The position numbers were made by a program, and so were the translations under genes. This document shows positions 9,096 through 21,500 of a stretch of DNA of 55,825 nucleotides, in pieces. Where the stretch lies: positions 1 through 55,825 of the forward strand of contig CATFLP010000127.1 in the NCBI GenBank assembly GCA_949514915.1, in the 5' to 3' direction. The DNA is from Methanobacteriota archaeon. Its GTDB lineage: Archaea > Thermoplasmatota > Poseidoniia > Poseidoniales > Poseidoniaceae. Under the pieces are notes generated by a model that was not told the DNA's origin, did no database searches, and was given only the letters and a program-made list of their open reading frames with translations. The number at the start of each line of letters is the position of its first letter. Positions within the stretch are counted from its first letter, which is position 1.

Positions 9096-12000
9096 ATGAT
9101 GGCAGTAGCTAATATCCGTTCTGAATTTCTTCCAAGCGACTTAATTCCAGTAGTTTTTGGAATAGTACTTACATTTTTTATTTTTAGATTTTGGGTCCCT
9201 TTTGCATTACGTAGAGTGCAAATTGCATTTTATACGGATGATGGAATTTATGAAGTACACAGGATTACAGACACATTTAATGAATCAAGAAAGTTACTTG
9301 GAGAAGATGGTGCGATTTTCGGGGTAACGCTATATCGTATGGCAGTTACTGGATTAATGATATTAGCAGGAGAAATTGCATTTGATCCTGAAGAGTATTC
9401 TTTGTATGTATTGTTATTGATAATGTTCTTACTTTCTGTACCTGTTTTAATTTCTCCAGTTTCATCATTAATAGGACAATTTACAAAGACATTGTCTTCT
9501 CGTAAGGCCGACATAATTGATTACAAAAAAAATCGGAGAATATTGATAGTAGTACTTACTATCGTTTTAGTTGCACTTTCACTAGGTTTTTGGATATATT
9601 TAACACGAACATTAGGAATGAGCCCTGAAGAAGGAAGGGCTTGGACATTAGTTTTGTTTTTGTTCCCTTCAGTATTAGTTTATGGAAGAGTTATGGGTTC
9701 TTCTTGGAATGGTTTAGTCCAACAAAAATGGAAACGTGCTAAAGGCCAGGCTTCAGCATTAAACCCTCATCCCCCAGGATTTATTGCTAGATTACTTGCA
9801 TTATTCATATTGGTAAATATTATTTTAATGCCAATTACGGCATTGAATGGATTTTTATCATATTTTTATGAAATATATCTTTACCAATTTTTGGGTAACG
9901 AAGATTTATTCACTCATTCGGCTACAGCATTAGCTGTATATCCTGAGATGGCATCCATTCCATTATCTCAAAAAGGAGGTTTTCTTGGTTATCTTTCAAT
10001 TGAATTATTTTCACAAGTTCCAGATGTGTTTGTTGCAAAATTCCTTTCACAGTTAACAGTATTGTTTTTAATTCTTAATGTGACATTAATTGGTTTGGCA
10101 TTTGTTTATGAAATGGTTAGAATGCAATTTATTGGATTAGGGACTATTGGGGGAATTGGAGGAGTTGTTGTTGCAGATGGTAGGGCTTTACGCGCAGAAT
10201 CATCACATAGAGGACTTTTAGTTTCATTTTGTTTTTCAGCATTTACAGGATATACAGTTTTATTATTGGTGATGGCCATTTTTGGTAAGTTTCCAGGAGT
10301 ACTTCCGAATGCAGATGTATGTACAACACATTTAGACAATCTTGTTGGAAACGTTTCGCCTGAATTTAGAGGAACCTCTATCCAAGCAGAAGCATGTGGT
10401 GTTTTGAGTATGGCTGTTGTTGAAAAGTTAACATTTGCAATTAATGCTGCAGGTCAGGCATTATTCATTCCTTTTTGGTTAATTTCTTTACCTAAGTGGT
10501 TTAGGATGAGGAGGGCTAATTTTGATCTATCTGCAATTGAAGATCGTGGGGGTCCAATGATTATAGAGGACAAAAAAGAAATGGCTAAATTATTGTCTAG
10601 GACAAAACCAGGAGAAGACGCATTATCGTTATTAAAGGCAGATAGATTAGACGATTTAGTTGGAGTTTTAAGAAGATTAGATCGAAGTAATGCTTCTAGA
10701 GATCGAGAGTTACATGCAAGGACAGAGATGCTTTTTGCAGCAAGTAGAGGTGATTGGCAAAGAGCTGAAGATTATGCGGTAAATTTACTTGCTCAAAAAG
10801 AAGGTGATGATGTGATGTGCCGTAAATTATTAGCGGCAGCAGCTCTTGCAAATAGAGACTTATTGGAAGCAAAAATAAGATTAGAAGATCTTCCAGAGAA
10901 TGATGCAGAATCAGATCAATTAAGGTGGGTTGCATCATTATTTGCATTAAAAGGGAAATTAAGAAAATTCGAAGTTGATGAAATGTTACAATTGACACCA
11001 GGTGGTCGTAGGTTGGAAGATTTAGTTTCTAGATTTCCTATGTTGATGGCTTGGCCTTCCAAAAAACCAAGAATAGACAATGCTGTCGACCGTAGAGGTT
11101 TACTTGGAGATGTTGCTAGATTACGTTTAAGCGGAAGAAGTGATGATGCTTTAGCAAAAATCAAGGAAGTTCAATCAATGATGCCAGATATGCTAGGTGC
11201 TCGTTGGTTTGTTGCTGAAGCATTATGTCTTATTGATTTAGGAAGAATTAAAGAAGCTATGGAAATACATTTTGAATTAAGTAAATCTGAGTCAGAAGAT
11301 CCTTATGTTGCTGGTTTATGTGAGGTTTTGAGAACATTGGGTAATAGTGCACCACATTTAGTCGATAGAAGAATGGAAGGAATAATAGAAGTATTAATCG
11401 CGACAGAATCGAAAAAATTGAGCAGGTTAGAATGGTCTAGAATTGTAGATACTATGCCAACTAATGCAGTTGCAGCACTGAAATTAGGTCGAAAAGGAGA
11501 AGATGAAGCACTTGCATCTAATGCTTGGATTTCTATGGGACCAGCATTAAAGAAAAATATGTGGCCGGTTGTAAGAGGTGCTTTTGCAGTTTCAAACGCC
11601 TTCTTTATTTGTATGATTCTGGCAGGTGCTTTAGTTATGTATATGGAAGGCCCATTAGGTATTCCTTTGGTTATTGGTGCAATTGGATTATGGGCACGTG
11701 CAGGCAATATGAGGCAAGTTGTAAGACATCGAGATATGCCTTTGTGTAAGGATTATTCTTCACGTTTAAGATCAAGAAGAGCCATGGTTAAGTATAATGA
11801 TTTACCAGTTGGAACTCATTTGATGTTAAGTGGCATAGTAGTCCCAATTGCAGAAATACCAATCGATTTAGGTTATCCCTTGTGGGTAGATCCATTGGTA
11901 GGTAAGAGAGATAAATGGTTGCCAGGATTAAATTTAGGAAAAGGTTCATCGAAGAAACGCAAGAAAAGACTTGAAAAGCATTTAGATGGGGAATCAACGG

Positions 12001-12281
12001 GAATTGAAGGAAGAGGAAAAGCATCTAAAACAGCCTTACTTTCGATGATTGACAAGAAAAATCATCAGAAGAGAAAGAAATTTGATGGTATTCGAAACAT
12101 CTCATCAAGTATAATTCAGGCTAGAGATGATGGAATGGTTTTTGATACAGAAGAGCACGATGAAAGAAGACATGGAGGTCCAAAGCGACCATCTGCAAGA
12201 GGTTCATCAAGAAAAAGGACCCCCCCTCCAGGTTTCAAAGGAAAGAGGTCACCAGGTAATCGTGATTCTGTATTTTATTGA
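9096..12281 (+). CDS. Large multi-pass membrane protein with helical cytoplasmic region and basic tail
   Basis: I do not recognise this family. The start is probably the tandem ATG at 9096; the frame is open from a TTG at 9042. Roughly eight hydrophobic segments occupy the first ~480 residues, separated by loops. A soluble alpha-helical region with TPR-like spacing follows (about 500-820), then two more membrane helices (~840-885). The final 150 residues are strongly basic (GSSKKRKKRLEKH) and end in a Gly/Pro/Arg-rich stretch (KRTPPPGFKGKRSPG) similar in composition to the partial gene at the window start. It is convergent with the AI-2E family gene, one base apart. Confidence 0.65.
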   Translation: MMAVANIRSEFLPSDLIPVVFGIVLTFFIFRFWVPFALRRVQIAFYTDDGIYEVHRITDTFNESRKLLGEDGAIFGVTLYRMAVTGLMILAGEIAFDPEEYSLYVLLLIMFLLSVPVLISPVSSLIGQFTKTLSSRKADIIDYKKNRRILIVVLTIVLVALSLGFWIYLTRTLGMSPEEGRAWTLVLFLFPSVLVYGRVMGSSWNGLVQQKWKRAKGQASALNPHPPGFIARLLALFILVNIILMPITALNGFLSYFYEIYLYQFLGNEDLFTHSATALAVYPEMASIPLSQKGGFLGYLSIELFSQVPDVFVAKFLSQLTVLFLILNVTLIGLAFVYEMVRMQFIGLGTIGGIGGVVVADGRALRAESSHRGLLVSFCFSAFTGYTVLLLVMAIFGKFPGVLPNADVCTTHLDNLVGNVSPEFRGTSIQAEACGVLSMAVVEKLTFAINAAGQALFIPFWLISLPKWFRMRRANFDLSAIEDRGGPMIIEDKKEMAKLLSRTKPGEDALSLLKADRLDDLVGVLRRLDRSNASRDRELHARTEMLFAASRGDWQRAEDYAVNLLAQKEGDDVMCRKLLAAAALANRDLLEAKIRLEDLPENDAESDQLRWVASLFALKGKLRKFEVDEMLQLTPGGRRLEDLVSRFPMLMAWPSKKPRIDNAVDRRGLLGDVARLRLSGRSDDALAKIKEVQSMMPDMLGARWFVAEALCLIDLGRIKEAMEIHFELSKSESEDPYVAGLCEVLRTLGNSAPHLVDRRMEGIIEVLIATESKKLSRLEWSRIVDTMPTNAVAALKLGRKGEDEALASNAWISMGPALKKNMWPVVRGAFAVSNAFFICMILAGALVMYMEGPLGIPLVIGAIGLWARAGNMRQVVRHRDMPLCKDYSSRLRSRRAMVKYNDLPVGTHLMLSGIVVPIAEIPIDLGYPLWVDPLVGKRDKWLPGLNLGKGSSKKRKKRLEKHLDGESTGIEGRGKASKTALLSMIDKKNHQKRKKFDGIRNISSSIIQARDDGMVFDTEEHDERRHGGPKRPSARGSSRKRTPPPGFKGKRSPGNRDSVFY

Positions 12282-12282
12282 A

Positions 12283-13749
12283 TTATTCTTCTTCCAAGTT
12301 AAACCCTGCGATTTGACCCGAGAATATGTTATCTAACATGTCGGATTCATTTCTTGTAATGATGCCATCGTCTAATACTCCTAATACCTCTTCTTGAATC
12401 TCTTCAGGTAAGTTAAGTATTTTACAAGCCTTAGCGATCATTTTCATCTCTACATCGTTAGGATAAACCCTTTTATTTTTTGCAGCACTGTCAAATGCAG
12501 CTCTTGCAGCAATTAATACAGCCTCATCTTCATTAATACCTAAATCTGCACACATCAAAGCAATAGTTCCTGTTTCTGCTTTATCCATCTTGCCATCATT
12601 ATATGCATCAGCATATAATTCTCTTAAGCTTCGTACTTTTTCTTGCATTAAAATCGCGATTGGTCTAGTTGGCTCAATATTCTCAAGAATTATTTTTACA
12701 ATTACAGTGATTGGTGCAGAAAGGATCATTCCGATAGGGCCCCATACAAAACCTCCATATGCAAATGTTAGTAATAATAATACAGGACTTACATCTAATT
12801 GATTACCTGTCCATTTTGTTTCAATTACTGCACCCCAGAGTTGCTGATTAAAAATTATTACAACCAAAACTACTGTACCAGCCACCCATTGTCCACCTAA
12901 ATCCTCCCATGAAAGCAAACCAAAGAGAGGGTCTTGAATTGCAAGATAACCTAAAACTATGGCAGGCATTGATGCAATTATGGAACCAATATATGGAACA
13001 TAATTGAATAAAAATGCTAATATCCCCCATACAAACCAAAGTGGTACTCCTAGAATCAAACAAATTAGACTTGTACAAACTCCTGTTCCCAAACTTACAT
13101 TTGTTTTAGTCATCAAGTAAGCATTTACACTTGCTTCAATTTTTCTAGTGACTTTGGAAATACTTTTTGCTTTATTCCCTGGAAATGCTCTAGCAATTCT
13201 TCCTTCCAGATATGGCATTTCATAAATTATAAACACTAGGAATAGAATCATTGTAATTGAACTAAATGCATAACCGCTTAGAGTGCCAATGAAACCAGCG
13301 CCTTGTTCAGCACCTATTGAATTAAAAGGATCTTCAAGACCACTTACATTTAGCCCTGTATTATTTAGTGAGGTATATAGTTCTGAATAATTTTCTTCAA
13401 GAGTTTCTATACCTCCATTTTCCATATATACTTGAACATTGTAAGCAATTGCAATGAAAACACCAATTAAGATGTTTATGAACATTAAAAGGACAAAGAA
13501 ATACGACCAACCCTCACGCATTTTAAATTCTCTCATGAGATATAATGCACCAGGCCTTAAGATTAGATAAACTAGAACGGCCATTGCAAAAGGTTGTAGA
13601 ACTGGTGCTAATGATTGGAGTACAAAACCACCAATAAAAAGAACTAAACAAACATTAGCAACTATGGGTAATTTTTGCTTAAGTAATAATCTTAATTCCT
13701 CTGTTAGAATATAATTGATTTCTTTTTCATTTCTTCCTTTCGCGCTCAT
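12283..13749 (-). CDS. AI-2E family (TqsA/PerM-like) permease with C-terminal TerB-like extension
   Basis: The polytopic core of about 350 residues is typical of the AI-2E transporter superfamily: helices in the first 120 residues, a large soluble loop, then membrane segments containing FNYVPYIGSIIA and PIGMILSAPI. Substrates of archaeal members are unknown. After the core, about 110 extra residues contain AYNDGKMDKAETG and a second DDGIITRNESD repeat, resembling the acidic helical pairs of TerB-like domains. The ATG at 13749 is preferred because GGGGTG lies upstream at suitable spacing; a GTG at 13761 is the alternative. It is downstream of pyk on the same strand. Confidence 0.8.
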   Translation of the reverse strand: MSAKGRNEKEINYILTEELRLLLKQKLPIVANVCLVLFIGGFVLQSLAPVLQPFAMAVLVYLILRPGALYLMREFKMREGWSYFFVLLMFINILIGVFIAIAYNVQVYMENGGIETLEENYSELYTSLNNTGLNVSGLEDPFNSIGAEQGAGFIGTLSGYAFSSITMILFLVFIIYEMPYLEGRIARAFPGNKAKSISKVTRKIEASVNAYLMTKTNVSLGTGVCTSLICLILGVPLWFVWGILAFLFNYVPYIGSIIASMPAIVLGYLAIQDPLFGLLSWEDLGGQWVAGTVVLVVIIFNQQLWGAVIETKWTGNQLDVSPVLLLLTFAYGGFVWGPIGMILSAPITVIVKIILENIEPTRPIAILMQEKVRSLRELYADAYNDGKMDKAETGTIALMCADLGINEDEAVLIAARAAFDSAAKNKRVYPNDVEMKMIAKACKILNLPEEIQEEVLGVLDDGIITRNESDMLDNIFSGQIAGFNLEEE

Positions 13750-13830
13750 GCTATCGGACACCCCATAGTGTATGGGTTTGAAATGATAACGGAGGTAATG
13801 AGGTCTTTTCTTTTAAAAAATAAAAATAAG

Positions 13831-15309
13831 TTATTCATCTTTAATTACATTGCCATTAGAATCTAATTTGAACATTCTAACAGTATTTGTTGCACCAGAA
13901 ATTGCTTTTGGTGATCCACTTACAGACACTAGTACATCATTTGGTAAGATTTTTCCATTTTCATATAATATTCTTATTGCATTGAGGATAGTACTACGAC
14001 TTCTTTCTTCTTCTTCAACTAAAATAGAATCTACTCCCCACAATAGTGTGTTTTTTCGCATAGTTTCCATTTTATTTGTAAATACTGTAATAGGGCATTT
14101 GGGCCTATATGCAGAGACTAATCTTGCAGCATTTCCATTTTGACTAGCAACTAATAGCATTGCAACATTTTCTTCTTTACTTAGGGTCACACCAGCATGT
14201 GCTACTGCACGAGTTGCTCTATATTTCGAAAGCGCAGGAGATGAATGAATAGATTCTAATCCTTGTTCGACATGAGCGCAAACTTTGCTCATTGTTTGAA
14301 CTGCTTCAAGAGGATAATCTCCACTTGCAGTTTCTCCAGAGAGCATAAGGGCACTAGTTCCTTGCCTTATAGCGTTAGCAATATCTGTAACTTCAGCTCT
14401 TGTAGGAACTGGGCTATGAGTCATAGATTCTAGAACTTGGGTGGCTACAATTACTGGAAGCCCACGCTCTAATGTTTTTGCGATTAATTTTTCTTGAACA
14501 AGTGGTACTTCTTCATAAGGAATTTCCACACCCAAATCGCCTCTTGCAACCATTATTCCATTACACATTTCAAGTATTTCATCAAAATTTTCTATAGCTG
14601 CGGGATGTTCAATTTTTGCTATTAATGGTGTGAATTTCCCTGCTTCTTTTATTGCATGTATGGCAGGTTGTAAATCATTAGCATTTCTTACATAAGATAC
14701 TGCAATAAAATCAACATTATTTTCTAATGCATGTTTGATTGAAATAAGGTCCTTTTCACCAACAGAAGGTAAACTAACTAGTGTTCCAGGAACATTGACT
14801 CCTTTCCTACTTGAGACTAATCCAGGTTCAACAACTTCGCAATTAACGATGTCATTTTCTTTATTTGGGGATTTTAGTACATTTAGACGTACGGTTCCAT
14901 CTGCGATGAGTATTGCATCACCTTCTGCCAAATCTTTTGAAAGTCCACCATAACTTACAGGGATGTTGAAAATAGCCTCAGCAGTAGAATTTTCTATTAA
15001 TTTGATATCGTCATTTAATTTTTCCATTCCACAATATAATTTTACAAGACTATTTTTTGATAATAAAATTTCTTTTTCCATCGTACCTAATCTTAATTTT
15101 GGACCAGGTAAATCTGCCAGAATGCCAACAGGATTTCCGAATTTAGATTCAACCTTTCTTAATTTATTAATTAATTCTGTTTTTTGTTCTAAATTACCAT
15201 GACTATAATTTAGACGAGCAACATTTAATCCTGCATTAACTAATGCTTCTAAAGTTTCTTCATTATTACTCGCAGGCCCAATAGTTCCAATTATGCGCGT
15301 TCGTCTCAT
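13831..15309 (-). CDS. pyk: Pyruvate kinase
   Basis: This enzyme catalyses the last step of glycolysis: phosphoenolpyruvate plus ADP to pyruvate plus ATP. The 492-aa length is normal. Visible signatures are the N-terminal TIGPASNN and ARLNYSHG, the catalytic segment around LIAKIEHPAAIENFDEI, MVARGDLGVEI, and ATQVLESM with PTRAEVTDIANA. The C-terminal alpha/beta domain is complete. With triosephosphate isomerase and succinate-CoA ligase nearby, this part of the window is rich in central carbon genes, though they are not one operon. Confidence 0.95.
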   Translation of the reverse strand: MRRTRIIGTIGPASNNEETLEALVNAGLNVARLNYSHGNLEQKTELINKLRKVESKFGNPVGILADLPGPKLRLGTMEKEILLSKNSLVKLYCGMEKLNDDIKLIENSTAEAIFNIPVSYGGLSKDLAEGDAILIADGTVRLNVLKSPNKENDIVNCEVVEPGLVSSRKGVNVPGTLVSLPSVGEKDLISIKHALENNVDFIAVSYVRNANDLQPAIHAIKEAGKFTPLIAKIEHPAAIENFDEILEMCNGIMVARGDLGVEIPYEEVPLVQEKLIAKTLERGLPVIVATQVLESMTHSPVPTRAEVTDIANAIRQGTSALMLSGETASGDYPLEAVQTMSKVCAHVEQGLESIHSSPALSKYRATRAVAHAGVTLSKEENVAMLLVASQNGNAARLVSAYRPKCPITVFTNKMETMRKNTLLWGVDSILVEEEERSRSTILNAIRILYENGKILPNDVLVSVSGSPKAISGATNTVRMFKLDSNGNVIKDE

Positions 15310-15383
15310 ATTTCTCGGGGATTAGTCATAAGTGATAATCTTAATATTCACATGTTACGTTTTTTAATATTCTATGAGTAAAG

Positions 15384-15457
15384 TGGACGCGGCGAGATTT
15401 GAACTCGCGGCCTCTACCATGCCAAGGTAGCGATCTTCCAGGCTGATCTACGCGCCC
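15384..15457 (-). tRNA. tRNA-Ala (anticodon GGC)
   Basis: The minus strand folds into a complete 74-nt cloverleaf with acceptor GGGCGCG/CGCGTCC. It contains the G3-U70 wobble pair that identifies alanine tRNAs. The anticodon loop TTGGCAT gives GGC, the T-loop is TTCAAAT, and the discriminator is A. No CCA is encoded and there is no intron. Confidence 0.95.
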
Positions 15458-15483
15458 ATTAATACATACTGGCATTTTAAATT

Positions 15484-15495
15484 GATATAAAATTA
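15484..15495. promoter_or_regulatory. A/T-rich element between divergent genes, possibly a shared TATA box
   Basis: GATATAAAATTA lies about 26 bp upstream of the ATG at 15512 on the plus strand and about the same distance upstream of the tRNA-Ala 5' end (15457) on the minus strand. Both distances match an archaeal TATA box to start site, so the element may serve both directions. Confidence 0.45.
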
Positions 15496-15511
15496 TTAGA
15501 CATAATCTCTG

Positions 15512-18500
15512 ATGTGTTATAACCTAACGGCTAGTCGAGAACCCATGTACGATAGATTGAGTTCTAAAAGAACTCAAGTGAATTCTGCAGTTTTATTAGT
15601 ATTATTGATGATTAGTTCTATTTTTGTAAACATTTTCACTAATTTAGATAGTTCGTTTCAAGAGCAAATGACACAAATAGATGAAAATTTATTTTTACAA
15701 GAAAATTTTGAAAACAATATTGTATATCTCCCTAATTTAGAATATTATACTGCGATGGGTGAAGAAATTGTAGAGTTAGTTGTCATTACAAATGATTTAT
15801 CTTCTTTAACAGAATGGCAAAAAGAAAATGGATTTTTAATCAAACAAGTTGATTTAAAAAATGGACAAAAATTTACTGAACATTCATTACCAGATTTTGG
15901 TTTACAACATCGGAAAATTAGCCTTTCAGGTTGGATGGTTGAGAAGCTAGAAACAATTTCTGGAATTTTGATGGTAATGCCAGATCCTGGGACACCTCAA
16001 CCAGTTGCTTTAGAAGAACCTGGAGAATATTCTGTAGTATCTGGAGAATTACATGGAGCTACAGATTCATGGGATAGGAATATTAGCGGTCAAGGGATTA
16101 AGGTTGCAGTTGCAGATTCTGGGATTGATTTTGCACATCCTGATTTAAATGGAACTCAAGCTAGAGTTGATGATGTAACAAGTCCTTGGAATGGGTGGCC
16201 AATTGTTTTTGACCCACGATCCATGGAACAATGGCAGAGGAATGGTAATACATATCCTAATGATTCATCTTCTTGGTATTCAGATACATCTACAATTGAA
16301 TATGATTTAGATATGAATGATTTTTTGGATGATTCTAATTTGTCAATTTTTGGAATTAATCCTTCAGTCTCGGGAGAATATCATTTAGGAAAGCATCCAG
16401 ATACAGTTTTACAATCATTAGCGGGTGGAGAAATAGATATTTTAGTTGTAGATGAATTAATTGCAGGAGTATATGATACCGTTTATGTTGATACAAATAG
16501 AGATGGCTATTTCAATGACGAAAAACCAATGAAAATGGGAAGTGAAACATCTGGAAGAGATACAGACGGTGACGGATTATGGGACCAATCTGCAGGAATG
16601 TTGTATTGGATATCTGATGGAGCGAATTCTTTACCTTACGGGCCTACATATACTTCAAGAGCAGGATTACAAGATAGGATTCCTGGTAATGGAAATCTTA
16701 CATTATTTATGTTGAATGTACATACAGGACCTGCAGGAAATCATGGGACTCTTTGTGCTTCTGCTGTAGCGGCTCAAGGAATTGTAGGTGATGGAGCAGT
16801 ATTAGGTATGGCACCAGATTCAGAATTAATTGCAATTGCTAATATTTATGCAGGCGGATCATTGCTTGATGTATTTCGTTTTGCTGCTGAAGGATATGAT
16901 GGAAATTTAACATCAGGAGATGAATCAAATATTGCTTCATTTTCATTTGGTTGGAGGCCTCCAGAAGGAGGTGCTGATGGTACTGCACTGTATTTAGATT
17001 GGATGACTAGAGTGCATGCGACAAAAACAACATATCTTGCAGCCGCAGGAAATGGAGGGCATGGGTATGGAACTGTAGCCACTCCTGGTGCAAGTTCAGG
17101 AATAATTACAGTAGGTGCGTTTAGTAGTAAAGGAGGAGATAACTGGGGGCAATCAGTAATGTGGACTGACAGGGGTCCAAATGCACTTGGAAGAATGGAT
17201 CCTGATATCGTAGCTGTAGGTTGGTCTGCAACAGGAGATACAACATTAAATCAAAAAAGTAATGCAAATAGTGCATATTCTTCTTGGGCAGGAACAAGTT
17301 TAGCTACTCCTGTTGCGGCTGGATTAACTGCTCTTGTAACACAAGCATGGTATGAAACAAATGGCGATTGGCCAAATAGTCTTCAAATTAGAGATTTGAT
17401 AATGTCTACAGCAGATGATAGAGGATATGATCCCTTTGTACAAGGAGCAGGATGGTTTAATGCAAAAAGAGGTGTTGAAACGATTTTAAATCAAAATGAT
17501 ACTACATTTTGGGTACAACCTGCATATTGGATGGCTGGAAAATTGCAAGGAGCCAATAGAGATGCAAATATGAATATATTATTGCCTGGAGAAAGTGACA
17601 GTGTTAATATTACATTAAACAATACTGGGACATCAACTATTGATTATTCATTTGAACCCGTAGTAATAGAACCAATTACCCATAATAGAATTATTTGGAA
17701 TGCAAGTAGTTCTAGTGGGTGGGATGGTTATCAAAGTTCAAGACCAGATTTGGTATTTCCCGTAAATTTACAAAATAATCAAAATTATACCTTAGATGAT
17801 GATACAATTTTAATTCGTGCCAGAGCATCATTGAATGGTTCGGCATTTGACTCAGATCAAAATAGAAATGAAGAGAATGTACCTTTGATAAAAATATTAA
17901 GGTGGAATGATGATGACGGAGATGGGAAATATTGGGAAGACCTAGATGGAGATGGAGAAGTAGACGATGGAGAATGGGAGGCAGGTTCAGAATATACAAT
18001 GGTAACACAAACAGGGCATGTTTCACCACAGACAGAAGCAAGGATGGGAATGCCATTAGATCATTCAGATTCAGGTATTTTGGTAGGTATTTGGTTAGAA
18101 CAAGTGAGATCTAGTAATGTAGATCCTGTTCAAATGGAAATAGATATCACTACGTTTGGATATTCTTCAAACCCATGGATACAAAATATTTCAAATATCG
18201 TTGTATTACCAGGGGATGAAGAAATAGTTACTGTTGATTTAGATGTTCCCTTGAATGCTTATCCTGGATTACATCAACAAGCCTTAATGATTACAGCAAA
18301 TAATGGTACTAATGACTCACATTCATGGCCTTTGCCAATAATTGTAAATGTTGCCATGGAAGGGCCGAATGAATTAATATCTTTACCTTTAGATGATGAA
18401 TTAACTAATCAATCATTGTATCGCTCAACTTGGATGCAAGGAGCTCAAGGATGGGGTTGGAGAGAAGAATCAGGAGATTGGAAATCAGTTAGTTTGAATT

Positions 18501-21500
18501 GGCCATCTAATTTGACTACAGGAAATATTCTAATTGATGTAGACTGGGATGATAATGTTTGGACTGATATTGATGCACATCTATTGAGTGAACAGTCCCA
18601 TCCTTATTTTAATGAAGATCCCCTGGCTTATGGGCCAGTTCATTTTAGTGTAGAGTCGGGTTCTGAAAATAATTATCAAGGTTCAGGAAAATGGGATTGG
18701 AATACATACACTGGAGAAAGTCGAGAATTATTACAAGCTAACCCCTCTAATGGAGTTAAACAATTATTGTTACATTCAACATTTCATGGTGTTGGAACAA
18801 ATGACAATCCTGTAAATGTCACGGTATCTTATGTTGATAGTTTAGGAGCACCATTACAAAGAGTAGTTGATGATTGGAGTAATGGAGGATTTAATCAGCC
18901 GATTCAAATAGGAAGCACTCATTCATTAAATGTAGAAGAGGTTAGAGCAATAGGATGGATTAAACCCTTAAGTTTGCAAAATGAATCAGCAACTCAAGAT
19001 ACACCAGGAGATTGGTCTTCTAGTGGATATGTAAGAGAAATAGATATTGAAGGAGCTCAAGAATTTAAAATCAATATAGATTCAAATATGTTTGGTGATG
19101 ATTTAGATTTAGCAGTATATAGAGACAGTAATGAAAACGGGGTAATAGATTGGGGCAATGAACAGGAAGCAACTTCAGGTTCAGGTTCAAGTAGAGAGAA
19201 TATTATGATAGAAAATCCCGCGGATGGAACTTGGTTTATAGTTGTCCAAGGATATGATGTTCCTAATGTAAATACCACTTTTTGGATGGAGGTAGAAGTT
19301 CTAAAAGGTGACAATTTAATAGTTGAAGATATTTTACAATTGAATGAATCAGAAATTAACCAATCATATCCTAATGGTAGTGCTCGTTTAGGAGGGATAA
19401 TTCCAGAGGATGTAATATCTCTTAATTTGACAGCATCAATTCCTCCAGAAGAAGGTTATTGGAAAGGAATATTAGAGTTAGTATTAGAAGGTGATTCAGG
19501 AATTGTTAAAATCCCTTATCATTATCAATTGAATGAATTTCCGACTGAAATTGAGTTTTTACAAATTAATAAAGGAGAATATAGGAATAAATCTGGCCCT
19601 ATAAGTTTACATTTATTGGATAGGGGAGGTGGTTTCTCATTAAATGATTTAGAATTCAATGGTTCATTTAGTTCAAATATGATTACCAATTGGACTGATT
19701 GGGAATTAAATCAATGGCATGATTTTACATTTGAAGGAATAGGAATGGATGGGGAATGGAAAGATTTAACGAATACATGGCTAGGCCTTCAGGTTGAAGA
19801 ATCTAACACGTCTGTATTGACAGAATATTCAGGTTTTGTTGTATTTGAAGCTGAAGATTTTTCAAATACAACTGTTGGTATAGGTACGGCTTTGAACACC
19901 TATTGGTCTGAAGAAACAATAGTTTCAGGATATAGCGGTAGAAGTTATTTAGAAGCAAAGCCAAATAATGGTGTCAATGTATTTGATTCTACAGATGGCC
20001 CTCGTTTAGATTATGAAATTGATTTTAATTCACCAGGAACATATTATGTGTATGTTAGGGTGCTAGGGCAAAGTGGTAGCGATGATTCTTTACATGTAGG
20101 TTTAGATGGTAATCCATTAACATATGGAGATGTGGGCATGACATCTGGTTCTTCATGGGAATGGAAGGATACAGCAGCAGGAAATGTAGTAACTTTCGAT
20201 GTTCAAAATCCTGGTAGACATACATTTAACATCTGGATGAGGGAAGATGGAGTTATTGTTGACAAAGTAGTTTTACAGCAATCGGGTTCAATTCCAACAG
20301 GATTAGGCCCGAGTGGATTAATGAGCACAAATGGATTTAATTCTGGGCTTATAGCAGAATTTTTTGATAATTCTGGATTGAGTGTAAATACAAGTGGAAT
20401 GCCAGATTTAAATGGTAGAACGCCTGATTTTACCAGAATAGATCCGATGATAAATTATTCTAATTCAAATAATCAACCTTGGCCAGGACTGAGTTCTTCA
20501 TTTGCAGATGAATTTTCTTCACGACATACAGGTTATGTAAGGGTAGATATTGCAGGAAATTATACATTTTATGTTAATTCTGACGATGGTTCAAAACTTT
20601 GGATTGATAATCAAATAGTAGTTGAAAATATAGGGACTCATGCAATAAGAGAAGAATCAGGAACAATTTATTTAAATGCAGGATATCATACTTTAAAATT
20701 AGAATTTTTTGAGAATTTTGGGTGGGCAGGTCTTGAATTAAAATGGGAGAGTGACACGATACCTAAGCAATATGTTCCCCCAGAATCACTTTTCCATGGT
20801 TCAGGATTACCAATTAGACAAAATGAATTAGTTTCTTGGTGGCCTCTTGATGAAGCAAATGGTACAATTGTTGGCGATTTGATTAGTGGTTATGACTTAA
20901 ATTTAAGTGGAACCAATGGTACTGATTGGGAAATGTGTAGAAGAGCATATTGCCATAATTTTGATGGCATTGATGATTTTGCTATTTATGATCTAAATGC
21001 AAATGAAGAATGGAGCGGAGATTTTACAGTATCTATGTGGGTCAAAGCAGAGACTTTAGGGCAATCTGATTTTTCAAGTATTTTTGCGGTAGATAATTCT
21101 GGAGGAAACAATCGTTCTTTCCAATTTATGGTGGATGGTAATAATCCTGGAACTTATCAATTTTACAGTGATTCAAGATATGACATTGGTCCAGTTGATG
21201 ATGATTCTTGGGTTCATTTAGCTGCAACATATTCAGATAGTAAAATAAGCAGCCCATCATCTACTACAGCTACTTTAAGACTTTATTATAATGGATTACT
21301 TGCCAACACTGCATCTATAGATCCATTAGATGCAAATAATTTCAATCTGTATAAATTAGGTGTTAATAGAGCAGGAAATTCCTATTTTGCAGGATTAATT
21401 GATGACGTAAGAGTTTATGATGCCTCTTTAGGAAGTAATGAAGTATTAGCAATTTACAATAATGATCAATTTCCAGATTCTGGAGGAATAATCAGAGAGG

